Positions 13,102 through 38,050 of a DNA stretch of 64,000 bases are shown here, in pieces; within the stretch, counting starts at the first letter, position 1, and each line of letters opens with the position of its first letter. Below the pieces are notes generated by a model. That model had not been told where the DNA came from. It made no database searches and saw nothing but the letters and a program-made list of their open reading frames with translations. The stretch is from NCBI RefSeq assembly GCF_002775205.1, contig NC_036451.1:20198351-20262350 (forward strand), given 5' to 3'. Made by a program: the position numbers and the translations under genes. This stretch comes from Xiphophorus maculatus (lineage: Eukaryota; Chordata; Actinopteri; Cyprinodontiformes; Poeciliidae).

Positions 13102-13540
13102 CATATTTTTGGAACACTGAGAGGCGACAAAAATGCACGGTTTTACCTATTCCTCTGGTGCCTTCATGAACATCGGAAAATTTTCCTTTTGCATCGGATG
13201 TTTATATTTCCAATGCATTACTATTACTTTTGTAAAACCTCAAATGTTAGTAGCACGGAGAATATAATTTAAAGGTTGACTAAATTCTGAAACCCCAAAC
13301 AGAAACATCAACTGACATATTAAAAATACATAACTAATTTAGAAAATGTTGACGTAATAGCGAAAAATAATTTATTAGCAGAACAGCATATGGAAACAGC
13401 TTCAAAAATATGTAAAAAAAAACCCCCAACAACAAACAAACAAAAAAACAAAACAAACTTGAAACTGACGATTTTCCTGTTTCTTCTTGATTTGATCATT
13501 ATAATTTACCTAACTTTACTGAAGTACCTGAAGCTAACTC
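11901..13540. other. Noncoding DNA upstream of tmem161a, no gene seen
   Basis: AT-rich sequence with a TA tract at about 13052-13096 and no supportable exon. Short open frames have no family motifs. Confidence 0.55.
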
Positions 13541-13667
13541 GGAACCCGATTCTACATCCGGGGCATTCAGTAGTTTCACATGTAGGTGGGTTCAGCTCCC
13601 ATAGAGTGTCCTGGTACAGAAGCTCCGGGTGCTACTCTGGTGTTTACATCCACATTTGACAGAGATT
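13541..13667 (+). promoter_or_regulatory. tmem161a: Probable tmem161a 5' leader and promoter
   Basis: The block directly upstream of the start codon is GC-richer than its surroundings and lacks a TATA box. It holds ETS-like ATCCGG near 13556 and a CCGGGTG element. The transcription start cannot be placed from sequence alone. Confidence 0.45.
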
Positions 13668-17568
<3,901 letters not shown>

Positions 17569-17939
17569 GGAAACTGGAGCGCCGGATGCACGCACGTCAC
17601 TTCTAACTCTTGCTGTACGAGACGCTGCTGGAAGGGTGATGGACACAGGGACAATAGTGGATGACCACAAACTGAGACTGAGTTTGGTTGGAAGAGGTAA
17701 ACCAGCAGGTCTCTGGCATCAGTGACACAAATATAGAGAAAGAACCGTGACTTGTTTCACAAAGCAAGTTCAGCTTGTATCAATTTGTACGACTTCACTT
17801 GGTCATATCATGGAAGCAGCATTTTTAGCAAAGGAGGAATGACCGAGAACAGATCTATGTTTCCTTTTTGGTTCAGATCTAACTTGACTGTACAACTTTA
17901 AAGGTATTCAAACCTATTTTTTTTATTCTCACTCTAGAT

Positions 17940-18158
17940 CAGGGGTGTCAAACTCCAGTCCTCAACGGCCGGTGTCCTGCAGTTTTTAGATGTGCCACAG
18001 GTACAAAACACTAGAATGAAATGGCTTAATTACCTCCTTCTTGTGTATATCAGTTCTCCAGAGCCTTGCTAATGACCTAATTATTCTATTCAGGTGTGGT
18101 GCAGCAGAGGCACATCTAAAAGTTGCAGGGCAGTGGCCCTCCAGGACTGGAGTTTGTG
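17940..18158 (-). mobile_element. hAT-like MITE, copy 2, in tmem161a 3' UTR
   Basis: This is the same family as the copy in intron 5, but the interior reads in the opposite direction. The left end is CAGGGGTGTCAAACTCCAGT. The right end is shortened to GGAGTTTGTG, with about 6 bp lost. An exact 8-bp duplication, CTCTAGAT, flanks it at 17932-17939 and 18159-18166. Confidence 0.9.
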
Positions 18159-18212
18159 CTCTAGATGAACCTCTAGAATCCAAATAGCCACTTCATTCTT
18201 TCCTTCATTCCT

Positions 18213-18218
18213 AATAAA
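18213..18218 (+). terminator. tmem161a: Poly(A) signal for tmem161a (candidate)
   Basis: AATAAA lies about 645 bp after the stop codon and is the first canonical signal downstream of tmem161a. Confidence 0.5.
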
Positions 18219-18240
18219 TCATTGTCTCCATTTCCAAAAA

Positions 18241-20150
18241 CATACTCGTCCCCCTAGTGAAAGGACGACTTAAGATTTATAAATATGTTATGTTGAGTTG
18301 GTGTGACTGTAACTGTGAATCCTGGGAATGAAGGATTCCCAGTTAATTTTTAAAATTTTAAAGCAAAACTGCAAACTTTTTCAGAGGGAAAAGAGCTTTC
18401 TTGAGTAGAGAAAAAGCCAGCTTGAGGCGGTTGCATATATATGATGCACATGATGAACAGTAACTTCAAATGGCAATAATGGTCTAAGAAAGAACAAGCA
18501 AACAAAAAAAACAAAAAAAAAACATTGGCACTGGTGGTGTCATCCTGCTGTGGAAGTTCTTTGCAGATTTTATACAAAAAACATTTCTGTTGCCTTTATA
18601 TTTAAAATCATTTCTTGATTCTCTTATCATGTTTGATCCAAGTTACCAAGAGCCTCTCTGGAAGATCTGAGGAGCCACACTCACATCAGTCATAGTTATA
18701 TGTAAAAATGAAGATGTATTGTTTGAACCACTCATCTGTGCATCAAGAAGGCAAAAAAAAAATATTTTATTCTCTAGATTTGATTATAACTCACAATGCA
18801 TCACTTTGTCTGTGCTGCCAGTTCCAGTTTTTCACGACTCTGATGTTGGACTCTATCTTTGACTCATCGGCTGCCACTAGCATGGTGATTGCAATCCCTT
18901 TGGTTCCCTTGACTCCAGCTTTTTGAGTTTAGCAGAAACTTACCTTGGACACAGATTTTCTTTCCAGGAAAGTTCATGAATATAACTCAATTAAAAGTCG
19001 CAGTATTTGCCTGCACAAGCAAGACACAGCAGTAGTTATTCTTAAAGCATTGTGTGTGTGTGTGTGTGTGTTTTTTAAACAAATTATTATTATTTTGTTG
19101 TTACTCGCGATGCTCTGTGAACCCAGAAAGCATAACCTTCCTTTTAGTACCGTGCCAGTTTTCAGTCCCTTTTCCTGCTGTCGCTGCTCTAAATTGCCTC
19201 AAAACATATTTTCCATATTTAAAAAGTGGAAATTATGGAGCATGTACTCATGGTGATCTGCAGCTATTAAGTGTCTGCTAACACCATAACGATTAACTTT
19301 CCATTAATTTTCTTTCCAGTCCTTAGCTTCAGTGTAAAAGCATCTTCTGCAGCTTTTGCCATGCATCTGTATAAGTGTAATGTGGACAGTCTGCTGTTTA
19401 ATGCTGCATTTATATAATATGTAATTGTACCAGTGCAGGTTTTTGTGCCTCCTCCCAGAGCTGGAAGAGGATATATTTTGTGTGAGGGACTCCGTTTCCC
19501 TTTAAAGAACCGATTTAAGAGTGCTAAACAATTTCTTTTTTTTCTTTTTTCTTTATGTGAATGAGTTCAGACAGAATTCATCAAGAATAGACAAAGCTGT
19601 GTTGAAAGTGTCTGAAAGCCAAACACTGAAGAGTTATTTTGTTGTGACCCAAGTGCCTGGGAGCGTCAGGGATTGTTAGTTTCTCTAAAACTCCCTCTCT
19701 CCTTGTTTGTTTTGTATTTATTAAAATCAGCTTAATCACATTTTTGTTTATATATATACTGTATATATTCACAAAAGCAGTTATGGTATTTTCCCACGCC
19801 AGATAGCTAAAACATTTCATGCTACAAATGAGTTACGTTTTATTTATTGTGCGTCACCTCATGTTGTAAGTAATAGAGGAATTTAGCAGATTCTGACGTT
19901 TTGAACTTTAATTTTATTGTGTTTGTTGTTTTTTCGAAAATCATTATGCTGTGAAGTTTTTACTGAGATTTCAGATTTTGAATGCATGGTGTGTTGTGTC
20001 TTAAGATTTTTTTTTCGTGTGTGTGCGCAGCCTAATTAAAGACAACTTTCTGATTTTATGTGTTTCAGACATTCTGACTTTGTTCTGTTTTTGGGAGATT
20101 TCTGATACGTTTCTTTTGTTGAAGTAGCTCTCCGTTGATCATTAGCAGAA
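18241..20150. other. Noncoding DNA, no gene seen
   Basis: This is spacer between the convergent genes tmem161a and mef2b. It holds a short TG tract near 19052-19070 and nothing else I can name. Confidence 0.55.
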
Positions 20151-20159
20151 GTCTGGAGA

Positions 20160-20290
20160 ACGCGACCGCATACTGAGGTCATCCAGGTGCGTTGGACCAG
20201 AGACGCATCTAAAAGCTGAAGGGTCCTGACCTTCGACCCCACCCTCCAGAGAGGATCATACTTCAAGGACTGGTGATAGCTGTGAACCTG
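20160..20290 (+). mobile_element. Degraded hAT-MITE-like fragment
   Basis: The part reading GACGCATCTAAAAGCTGAAG and the following CCTTCGACCCC resemble the right half of the hAT-like MITE in tmem161a (CACATCTAAAAGCTGTAGGA). Ends and duplication are not preserved. Confidence 0.4.
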
Positions 20291-20359
20291 ATGGGCCTGA
20301 ACAGTCTGGAAAAATCAAGTTTGCCGCTGCTCAACTTAACTGTGACAAAAATAGTCCCT

Positions 20360-20870
20360 ATTAAGACGGTGGGACGTTTCAAACCTCTCAACTGTTTTAA
20401 TACTTTGTAAAATTTCAATGCATTTTCATTAGGATTTCAGGTGACAGACCAAACTTAAGTTGAACATAAAATTGCTGTACATGTAAAGTGGAAGTAAAAC
20501 CATGCAATATCTGTTTTTTTTTAATGCAAATAAAAATATGGCAATTGTGACATGCATTTACATTTGGTTTTGTGTTTCATGGTGGGGGTGATGCGTTCAG
20601 GGTCAGTTTTCCTCATCCCAGGCCCCATCGAAGACTAGCAGTGACGCTCATCCTGACTGACCTGTCTGCTCTGCTCCTGTGTCTTCATGATGTTTGCTCT
20701 CTAATGTTCTCCAACATTTTCCATTCATTCATGCAAAAGAAGGCAATTAATTAGTGGCACCAGAGGAAAGGAGGCTAATGCACGCCACAATTTTGAAACT
20801 TCGATAAAGTTTTGGAATGTGAAAAAGGGAAATGTACCCTGTGTTTTCTTAGAAAGTTCTTATCTTAAAT
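20360..20870 (-). mobile_element. Degenerate Tc1-like transposon remnant
   Basis: Scraps of Tc1-like sequence appear in order: an end-like region (ATTAGGATTTCAGGTGACAG), a central part with GTTTCATGGTGGGGGTGATG, and CACGCCACAATTTTGAAACT near 20780. The pieces are too decayed to define exact ends. Confidence 0.45.
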
Positions 20871-20899
20871 CTGACATAAATTTCTGATAATTGTGCTTT

Positions 20900-23530
20900 A
20901 TTTCCATTCTTTTTTTTTAAATCACAAATGTCCCATGACAGCAGTCAGGAGAGGAAATTTGAGTTGCAGTTTAATAAAATATCACATTTATAATAAATCG
21001 GGGAGAATTTGTGTCCGACGTCATACTGAAAGGTGACTCCATCTCCTCACCGATGTCTGTGCAGGAGGCCTCTGGTCACTTCAGACCTCTCTGCGCCTCC
21101 TCAACCAAAAGCTGCTGGCTACGGTTGCTATAGTGATTTCCTATGTATGTCTGTGCAGGGGACCCAGACATCCCCTACAGACTGGGCTGAGGCTGTCCTC
21201 AGGGGAGCAGACCAGACATGACCCTGGTGAAAGTCTCTTTTTTTTTTTTGGAGGGAAGACAACAGAGTCGGTCCATGCTGGGGTCAGCCTCTCCTCGATC
21301 CCCGTTTGGCTGTGAGCGGGAAGGCAAATTCTCCGCGGGTGGGGTTTCCGTAAAATGCCCCTTCACAGTCACTGCGAGACAACCAGCTGTGGAAATGAGC
21401 CTTTTTATACTGAACAATTTTAGTTTCTTTTCTCTCTCTCCAAGCCAGACATAAAGGTCTCTGGGCTTTTAAGCAGCCCATTCTCGTTCTCCACTCTGGC
21501 GGCTGCGTGGTGAGGAGCGTGACAGGGCCGTGACATGATAATGAGGGAGTGTGTTTGCATGTGGGTTCAAAAGACAGAAAGTAGGTGAGAAAAGAAGAAA
21601 TAAAGGGAAACATAAAAGGTGCGCAGTAAATGGCATTTTTTATCAGCCTTCAGACAACGCAAAACATTCGCATTTTCTCTTCAAAGCGAGATATTTAACT
21701 AAATGTTAGATGTTAAAGAAAACGTAAAAAAGGACGAAAGTAAGAAGGAAAGAAACCAGGAGCATAAGGTACAAATTAAAATGTTTTTATTTAAACGGAT
21801 TCACGACAAATATCAAATAAAAATCTGTCTCTGTTCTGCTGGAGAGGAACTCAACAAACATTAGGAAAGAAAAGAATCTGCAGTAAAATAAGAATACTAA
21901 TAAAAACATTTTTTTTTTTTTAGATAGATATAAACGCATGAAATAAAAACAAAGCTAACTCCGCCGCAGAGGTTCGATGTGGCGACCTCTTTTCACTGAG
22001 GTAAAACATGAACCTGAACCTCCATCAGGTCATGGACATCCTTTTTTAAGTTAACCAATCAGCAACAGAAAGCTTACCGCATACAGCCTCAGCCTTATTA
22101 GGTGCGATAGTGTGACATAATACCACCCCCTGGAGGACAAGAAGAGGAAATGATCTGAACGGCCACCAGCAGTTTTTCCTACACATCAATACAATAGAAA
22201 AGCAAAGATTTATCACGCAGATATCTGTGAGCAGCATAAGCAGTAATATCTACAACATGAAGAGGCGAGAGACGGCAGCCATGGTAACAAAGTCTTATTT
22301 GACCACCTTCAATTCAGCACCCATCCACATTTATTATTGGTATTAAAGATGAATACAATAAATTCGCTGGGTTTTTTCATTTTATTTTTTATTGTAGCGT
22401 AATATTACACTGAAAAATGCAAGCTTTAATTTATTAATGATTCCCATGTCTTTTGGCAACTCGTTAGAAGGAAGGCATGTATTTTGTGCCAACACACAGT
22501 GAACAGAATGAGGGGAGAAGGAAAATCTGAGCAAATGGGGGATTTTTTTTCAGGTGGAGTTATCATAACTATCAAATATCAAAATCGTATCTTTTGGGGA
22601 GCCAAGTCGGGAAAACTATCTAACTTCTATTCGTAAGTATGGTGGAGTATCTATGGCGCTAATTATCTTCTGCAGGTTCCAGAAAACCTGCTGCAATTCA
22701 TCACATGTTTATTGTTTTTGTAAATACCAGAAGATTTAGGGAAATTTACTGGACTCCTACCAGAAGACTGAAAATGTGTCGCCTCAAGATGTTTAAACAC
22801 GTGAGCAAATTAAGCCAAATAGCTGATCAGGCAAATAATCCTGGTCATTTCAGGACCTCATCAGAGATGATAAGAGAGGATCCAGGACTTTCAGTGTGAC
22901 ATGATGCTGCCGCCATCAATGCCTAACGCTTTTACACATCTTTACCCGGGCTGCACATGTGTGCACAGGACTCTGTGAATATTTCTTTTGGTTTCGCAGG
23001 ATTTAACATAAAGCTTGGGGATCACATTTGTGCATCATTAAAAAAAAATCTCCCTCATTTGAAGATATATATATATATATAAAAAAGAGAGTTAAAGCTT
23101 AAAATGTGTCAAACCTGAGAGCAAGAAGAAAAAGCATCAGGTTCCAATTCTGAGAACTCTGATTTTAAACAAGTCAGGCGTGTTCACATGGAGTCTGAAA
23201 ACGGTTTAGACGTTAACGGATTAGCTTAGCATCACGGAACAAGAGCTGCTCCTACAGGGGGAAAATTAGTCTTTTCAAGTTTACATTTATGATTGAAGAA
23301 CAGAATAAAAAAAAAAGATTGCTTTTGCATGCAAATGAACTTCACTGCATATTTTTAGACTGGTTCTTAAACAAGATATTTATTTATGTCAGACTGAATC
23401 CTTAAGTTTCAAATCAAGCCTCTTGCTAGTTTCAAAAGCCTTTTTTATTATATTTAGAGGTCTGTTTTTGACTGATCAATTATTCAGTCAATAATTAGCT
23501 TGAGCATTTTTTAAAAAAAATCTACACTTT
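20900..23530. other. Noncoding spacer, no gene seen
   Basis: A moderately GC-rich part near 21020-21560 has no splice-linked coding frame. Near 22690-22940 a string like GTGACATGATGCTGCCGCCA resembles Tc1-like antisense sequence but is too short to classify. A TA tract lies near 23066. Confidence 0.45.
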
Positions 23531-23553
23531 CTAAAATAAAATAAATTTCAATG

Positions 23554-23559
23554 TTTATT
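23554..23559 (-). terminator. mef2b: Poly(A) signal for mef2b (candidate)
   Basis: Plus-strand TTTATT is AATAAA on the mef2b strand, about 490 nt after the stop codon. Confidence 0.4.
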
Positions 23560-23679
23560 CATAGCCTTTAAAAATGCTGTTTCATGTCTTGGTTCATTCC
23601 TGACTTGGAAGAGATGCTGTTTTAAAGGCCAAATGTACTTTCAGAAATCTTTAACCCAAAACCTGGGGAAGTTTTTTTC

Positions 23680-23726
23680 CCAGGTTTTTAAACTGGGGAA
23701 AACTCTTCCCCAGTTTGAAAACCTGG
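23680..23726. repeat. 21-bp stem hairpin, 5-nt loop
   Basis: Positions 23680-23700 pair with 23706-23726: 20 Watson-Crick pairs and one T-G pair around the loop AACTC. A third related segment just upstream, AAAACCTGGG at 23658-23667, can compete by pairing with CCCAGGTTTT at 23679-23688. Two alternative folds are therefore possible. The structure sits in the predicted mef2b 3' UTR. Confidence 0.9.
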
Positions 23727-24045
23727 TCTCAGCTAGTCTTGAACTATTTTCCAAAAGCTGCAAAACAAACAAACAAAAATAAAAACATAATCAAACTGTA
23801 TTTTGTTTCAGCACAGAAAAATCTAAAAAAAAAAAAAAAAAAAGAAGGAGAAAGTCTGTATGCGTCTATCGCCTCGTGGGATCAAGCGAGTGACTTGAAG
23901 GGAGGATTTCTTTCCCACCCTGAAGAGCCCAGCTCTGCGAGACGAGACGTCCCCAACGGGGCTGGGGGGAGGGGACGCTCTAGAAAACATCTCGACCCCG
24001 TCGGGTTTTGTTGGCAGCCGTTGAGCGGGAGGCGGTGGCAGCTGG

Positions 24046-32318
<8,273 letters not shown>

Positions 32319-32429
32319 GTCTTCTCCCACGAGTCTGAAAACAAATGACAGTTGATTACAGGACTTTTAACGTTTTTTGCATTTTTGTCGCAAACCTGCC
32401 AGCTTCCCTTTCAAGGTTAAAAAAAAAGC

Positions 32430-32690
32430 ATCCCCATACCACGATGCTGCCACTACCATGTTTCCTCATCAGGATGTTGGTCCCATCATTTATGTTTTTC
32501 TAGAAAATGCAAATGGCCCTTCTGATGGCTTTCTTCCACCAACTGTTTTGTCTTGCCACTTTTAAATAAAAGCTGGATGTGTGGTCTGTCGCTAATAGAT
32601 TTTTGTTCAATAATGTTCTCTAATAAATTTACATGACAGCTGGGTTTATATTTTAAAAATTAAAGTAAACACATCTGGACTTTTTATTGA
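32430..32690 (-). mobile_element. Tc1-like scrap in mef2b intron 1
   Basis: Antisense transposase-like strings are visible, such as CCATACCACGATGCTGCCAC and GATGGCTTTCTTCCACCAAC. It lies only about 100 bp upstream of the mef2b ATG exon. Confidence 0.6.
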
Positions 32691-35514
32691 GCAGGTGACT
32701 CCAGAAGGCAACTGGCAACACAGGAGTTTTTTGGGGGTGGTATCTTGTGTGTCATTTAGGCAAAATCCTGATAAATAAAAAAAATATAAGAATAAAGGAC
32801 ATTTTTATGTTGTTCTATTCTTATGTGAATGCACATATTTAAGTTCAACACTTCTACATCCCGACTCCTGACGGAGTTAACTCAGCCTATTTCTGGTTAC
32901 ATAAAACTAAAATAAAAAATGCAAACCTTAAGATTTTACAAAATTATTTACTTTTTCAAGCAAAATCCACCTTTCTTTAACAAAAAAAAAACACAAGAAA
33001 AGTCTCTCACATCCGTATATTTCTGATGAGAAAATATCCTCAGTTTGGTTTAAGTGACTCAGGTTCCTTCCTCTCAGTTCATGGGGGGTGGGGGGGGGGG
33101 GGTGTTTATTTTTACCACCATAAGGCGATGTGGTCTGAAGTCAGAGCCACTTTTGCCAGACCATTTGTCCACGCAGACTCTTTCAGTCTGCGTGTGTTAC
33201 TCTCCCCCCCTCCCCAGCCTAGCAGCGCGGTGCTCGAATACACCGCTTGGCCCCAAGAGACGGGGTTAAAAATACAGTCCACGGCTCCTTTTTAGAGGTT
33301 CAGCAGGCAATAGCTTAAACCAAACAGTAGAAGGAAAACGGTATGTGCGTGCGCGTGTGTGTGGGTGTGTTTGTATGTGTGCTTTTGAAAGATGGCCCGA
33401 CGACGTGAGCCACCCACTCCTCTCTCATGCACAGCTAGGTCGGAGAAAAAGCGGGACTCTGAGGGGCAGAGGGCATAGACATGGATGGATTGCGGCTGGC
33501 TTGAGAATGTTTTGAAACTCTGTTTTCTTTATTTACTTGGTGTCAAAAACCTCGCTCTCACTCCTCTTCTACTGACCATGGGATTATAGTAGATAAAAAT
33601 TTGCTACTTTTGCTGGACTCTTCCGTGCTTTGCAGCAAAACACTAACTTGCACCTCTTGTTGGTGACTTCATGATGACTGTACGATGCATCTCCAAACCC
33701 CTGAGGAATTTTCCCTGGTTTTCCCCTTTAATTCTAGACGTGTAGCAGAGTTTTCTAAATTTAGTCGCTTGCCCCCGCTGATGCTGCTTGAGCGGATATG
33801 GCGCCCATGTTCCCATGACCCCTGAAGTGCCCGCTTGCCCCTCAACATAAGTTTGGCACAAAGACATCTGGGTCACGTCTGGTGGAATCTGCTTCTTTGA
33901 CAATTACCTTATAAAGTTAAATGAAATCCAATGCACCGGACATGTGACACATCGTCACTAAACCTACGATGCCCTTTGGCGAAACAGAGGACGTAATGGA
34001 CAAATAGGACCACAAAAACCAGTGTTGGTCTGTCTGACTGACAACCTTGATACCACAAAGAATTCACACAAGGCCTCAGGCAAGCTCTTTAGCTTCTTTC
34101 ACACCAGAAGTGAGACAATTTAACCTCATATCAAGACATTTTATGGGTGGAAAGACAGGGAAGTGGGACATATGTTTTAAGCAGCGCAAAAAGATCTTTA
34201 TCTCGCGTCTTTACAGAAGGTTCCCCTCGTCTTCCAAATAACCAAATTACAGCTACCAAGCGCCACAGACTGCTCTGTGAAAAACACATCACTAAATGAG
34301 TAAATATAGCCCTGCATCCAGCCAGGCAGCGCAGAGCTGGCTGCAGTTCTCTTTGTGGTTTCACAGGTTTGTCAAGAGCCTAAAGGCCAAGACGGGCAGG
34401 AAAAGCCTGGCTGTGCCTCACGGCTCATAATGCAAGATTTCCCATATTAAAACGGCTATTTGAGGTCCGCGTGTGTGCAGATCTGTAAGGTAAACCAGAA
34501 TCTACCTGCTCCTTGTGACCTTTCATCTCGCAGGTCGACTCCTGAGCAAGCCATCTCTGAGAAAAGGTGGAGATGAAAAGGAAAAAGAAACGTGTCTCGT
34601 TTGCATGTACTTGAAAACCTCGTGAATACGAGACAGAAGTACGATCATAGAGTGTTGATTGCACATAAAGAAAGCTGCTCATGGGTCTGTGATGGAAAAT
34701 GACTATTAGATCCAAAAGACAGCAGAAAACACACCGGCTCTGCAACACACCGGGATCCTCTTGCAGATCACCAGGAACTGCACCAGGTGCAGAGAAAAGT
34801 AAAAAGAAGAGAAAAAAAAATCAAACAGGTCCATTTCAATCAGTTCGATTCCAATTAACTCACACTGACTGTTTTACACTGTATGCACCATGTGATCATG
34901 CTGAAGTAAACTTCACGCATGAATGAGAAAGGGAAAAAAGTAGGGCATTTGCACAGAATTGAGGGTTCTGCTTTGATGGTTTTCTTTCCATGAGTCATTC
35001 AGAGCATGGTGGCGAGTAAATGTTTCAGAAAGTTGGTAAACACGTGCAGGCACATCAACTGAGGCAGATTATAGCTGATTATCTGACATCAAAAGAGAGT
35101 ACAGGGAGTCATCAGGAATTAACGTGTGTTAAGTGTGGCTATAGGAGCCTACACGTGGTTAGCAAGAGACACTGAGTCACTGTGTTATTCAGTTTGCTGT
35201 AAAACAATATTATTCATGTTCTTGACAGAAACTTGAGAAAATTCAGACAAGTGCTTACAAAATCTAACTGCAGCAGGAGCAAAGTGCATAACATCATAAT
35301 CAATATGAAATTATAATTACAGCTGAATAAAGTTTGATCACTCCAGAGAAAATATTTTTGAGTTCTGTAAATGTAGCTAGAGACACAAAAATCCACTTCC
35401 TTTAAAATTTCTGACAGAGCAGCGTACTTTTAGGGAAGGTTCAAAACCAACAATATTTAATCCTCAAAGGGTTTGATCTCTAACAGCGTATGAGCCGTTC
35501 TTTGGGGAAAATGT

Positions 35515-35900
35515 TAGTTTAGTTCAATTGGGTTTATTTGTATTAACATAACATACAACAAAAGCCTCAAGGTACTTGGCAGAAAAAACAACAACTTATT
35601 TTCAAATTCACAGGTTCAAATTCAGTCCAAACCAGGTCAATTCAGTCTAAGAAGGTCTGAATGTCACATCCAGCACCAATAAAATATCCTGATCACAGCA
35701 TTATTGATCCTAATCATAGCTGATCATTTAACACCACTTGGTAAAAAGCAGGGTACCTACGAGCAGCGGACCACCTTGAGCCATTGACTTTACAGAAATC
35801 CTTCCTCCGAAGCGAGCATGTAGCGAACACGAATGTCAGCAACACTAACATAGACGTAGCGTTATGTTTACCACTCAGTAACGCTTGGTAACAGAAATCC
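35515..35900. repeat. Interspersed repeat, class uncertain
   Basis: The start, AGTTCAATTGGGTTTATTTG, and the following AAAAGCCTCAAGGTACTTGG resemble a common dispersed fish repeat with TTTATTTATATAG-like and CTCAAGGCACTT-like blocks. I could not assign a class or exact ends. Confidence 0.4.
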
Positions 35901-37179
35901 TTCCACACGGCTGTAATAAAGTCCAGGAAACCGTTTCTGTATATTTAGGTCAGTTGCAGTCTTTTTAAAATAGTGCCACAATGTTAGTTGTTCAGTGTTT
36001 GTCGCTCATTTTTTGACAATTTATTGTATCTTGAGATTTTTTTTTACTTTTTTAAATTACAGTGACCACTGCGGAAGATTCCCCGCACCAAGCAGGTCTG
36101 GAGAGATCGAGTACAGTTAAGGAATTATAATATAGTGGCTCAGCCAAATGCCGAGAGCAGCTTTGTCAGATTTGAAGAGCATCTTGGTATCTTTTTTTAC
36201 AACCAGCCTTTTAAACATACATTATTTGTACCTCATTTTGAACCGTATTTAATTACTGCAGTAGTGTTAAACTATACTTCTGTATTTTTTTTTTTATATT
36301 TTATTTTGCAAATGTAACAAAAGAAATGCAAACAAATCACAGACAGTTTAAAGGAATCCATTAAGGTCGCATAAACAGAAGACTACTTTATAATACTGTA
36401 TCAAATAATATTTTGCTAAACTATGTGGCATGTACAGACGTTGCGCAGACGGCTTCGGTTCCTCCTTTCAATTTAAGAAAGTTTTTTTTTTTGCCTAAGT
36501 GGCACTCAAGACGAAAGAGGGATTCCAGTAATAAATGATCTAAAGAGACGGACTGGGAAGGAGTGACAAAAAAATCAGCACCAGGTGAGTCCAAGCAGAG
36601 ACACAGTCAACCTACTGATAACTGAAGTTTAATTCCCGTGCAAAGAAGCGTAAGCACTCCAGATCCCAAAGTTGTACTGCATCAACTTTGGGTTAAAAAA
36701 ACAACTTTTGAGTTATGTAGTTAGACTTCTTAAAAAACATGTGTATTTTTAAATGTACTTATGATAACTCATAGCTTCTTAATAATTCACATCTACATGT
36801 AGCACAAAAGCCTATGTTTGTGTGCGTGTGTGTTTGGGTGTGTGTGTGTGGGGGGTGGTGTACGGGGGTGTGTGTCAGCTTGAGGGTCAGACAGTTCATA
36901 AACTCACGACAGGCCCGAGCGCTGTAATGGTGAGGAAATTTTTGTCTAATTTTAACTGGAGATAATTCAATTGCCTTGATATTTTTGATCAGAGAAGCAA
37001 TGGTGCATACTCCGGGCGCAATCAGGACATTTGACCTTTCAGTAAATAGAGAATGAAAGATTTCAGGACTTTGTGTATTTGGTGGGCAGCCATTTAAAGA
37101 ATTTTTATTTTCTGCAAATCGGAACCAGCCATCAGTGAAAGCTTACCACAAAATGGCACGACCTCAATTTCCTGCAAAA

Positions 37180-37292
<113 letters not shown>

Positions 37293-37683
37293 GGGAAGAG
37301 GAGGTATCATGGCATGGGCCAATTTTCACAAAGGAGAGATGTAAATTGAAACAATGACCTCTATAACCTTAGAAATAAAAATAATGCCACGGTACGAAAC
37401 TGGGGAAAATGTTTGTGCATTATTAAACCCAATGTATTGTTTACGTCAGTCAAAATAGAGCGTATAAGAATAGCCCGCCTGTCCCCGAGTTGCCAAGCAC
37501 CTCTGTCTAATATAGCTTCATCTACAGACAGATCTTAATAACACAGCAACAGGTACTTAACACACAGCTGTGTCATGAAATCTGCCGCGCAGGAAACCCA
37601 AGGAAACGCTGCTCATTTCCCTTAAAACACCCCCAAAAATTACACAATGACAATATCTAAACGTACGCCGTTAACAAGCTTAC

Positions 37684-38050
37684 CTTTCTCTTTTTTCTTT
37701 TTTTTCTGTCGATGTCCTCTCTTTTTGTTCCTACTTGATTTGTTTAGCAAGTGTTACGCCACACTTGACCAGTTTGAGAGACGCGAAAAAAGAAACGTGA
37801 AGTCGACTATAAGAACCGCAGGTATCTACTAAAACGAGCAGGAGGAGTCCCGACGTGTGCACTCTGTTGCTGGGCTGATGAACAAATATCCACCTGATGC
37901 GGACGCAGCGGGAGGTTCAGGAGCGCCGCGCGCCGCTTTCCAACAGCTGGCCGCTGCTGCTGCGCCGCCCGCCTCCCCGCCACCGTACACCGCCTCCCCG
38001 CCCCTGCCATTGGACGCAGTCCCCCTCCGCCTCCCATCCAGATTCAAACG
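37684..38050 (-). promoter_or_regulatory. mef2b: Probable mef2b promoter and noncoding exon 1
   Basis: The block is CpG-rich (repeated CGCGCC, GCCGC). On the minus strand it leads to AAAG followed by the consensus donor GTAAGC (exon end 37684). Because the mef2b ATG exon begins at an acceptor, a separate leader exon is required, and this is the best candidate upstream. The transcription start is not defined. The open frames here are low-complexity and lack family motifs. Confidence 0.45.

Larger units (their letters stand above)
17569..18240 (+). other. tmem161a: tmem161a 3' UTR (predicted)
   Basis: The region runs from the stop to just past the first clear poly(A) signal, AATAAA at 18213-18218. 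A hAT-like MITE lies inside it. The exact cleavage site is not known. Confidence 0.5.
23535..24045 (-). other. mef2b: mef2b 3' UTR (predicted)
   Basis: The stretch runs from the mef2b stop to the first minus-strand AATAAA (plus-strand TTTATT at 23554-23559). It includes a long A tract and the strong hairpin at 23680-23726. Its true 3' end could be further left. Confidence 0.45.

Noticed and set aside
33026-33295. GC-richer island with GTTAAAAATAC as a MEF2 self-regulation site
   Set aside because: The motif misses the final purine of the MEF2 consensus, and near-matches are frequent in AT-rich DNA. I could not call it a promoter.
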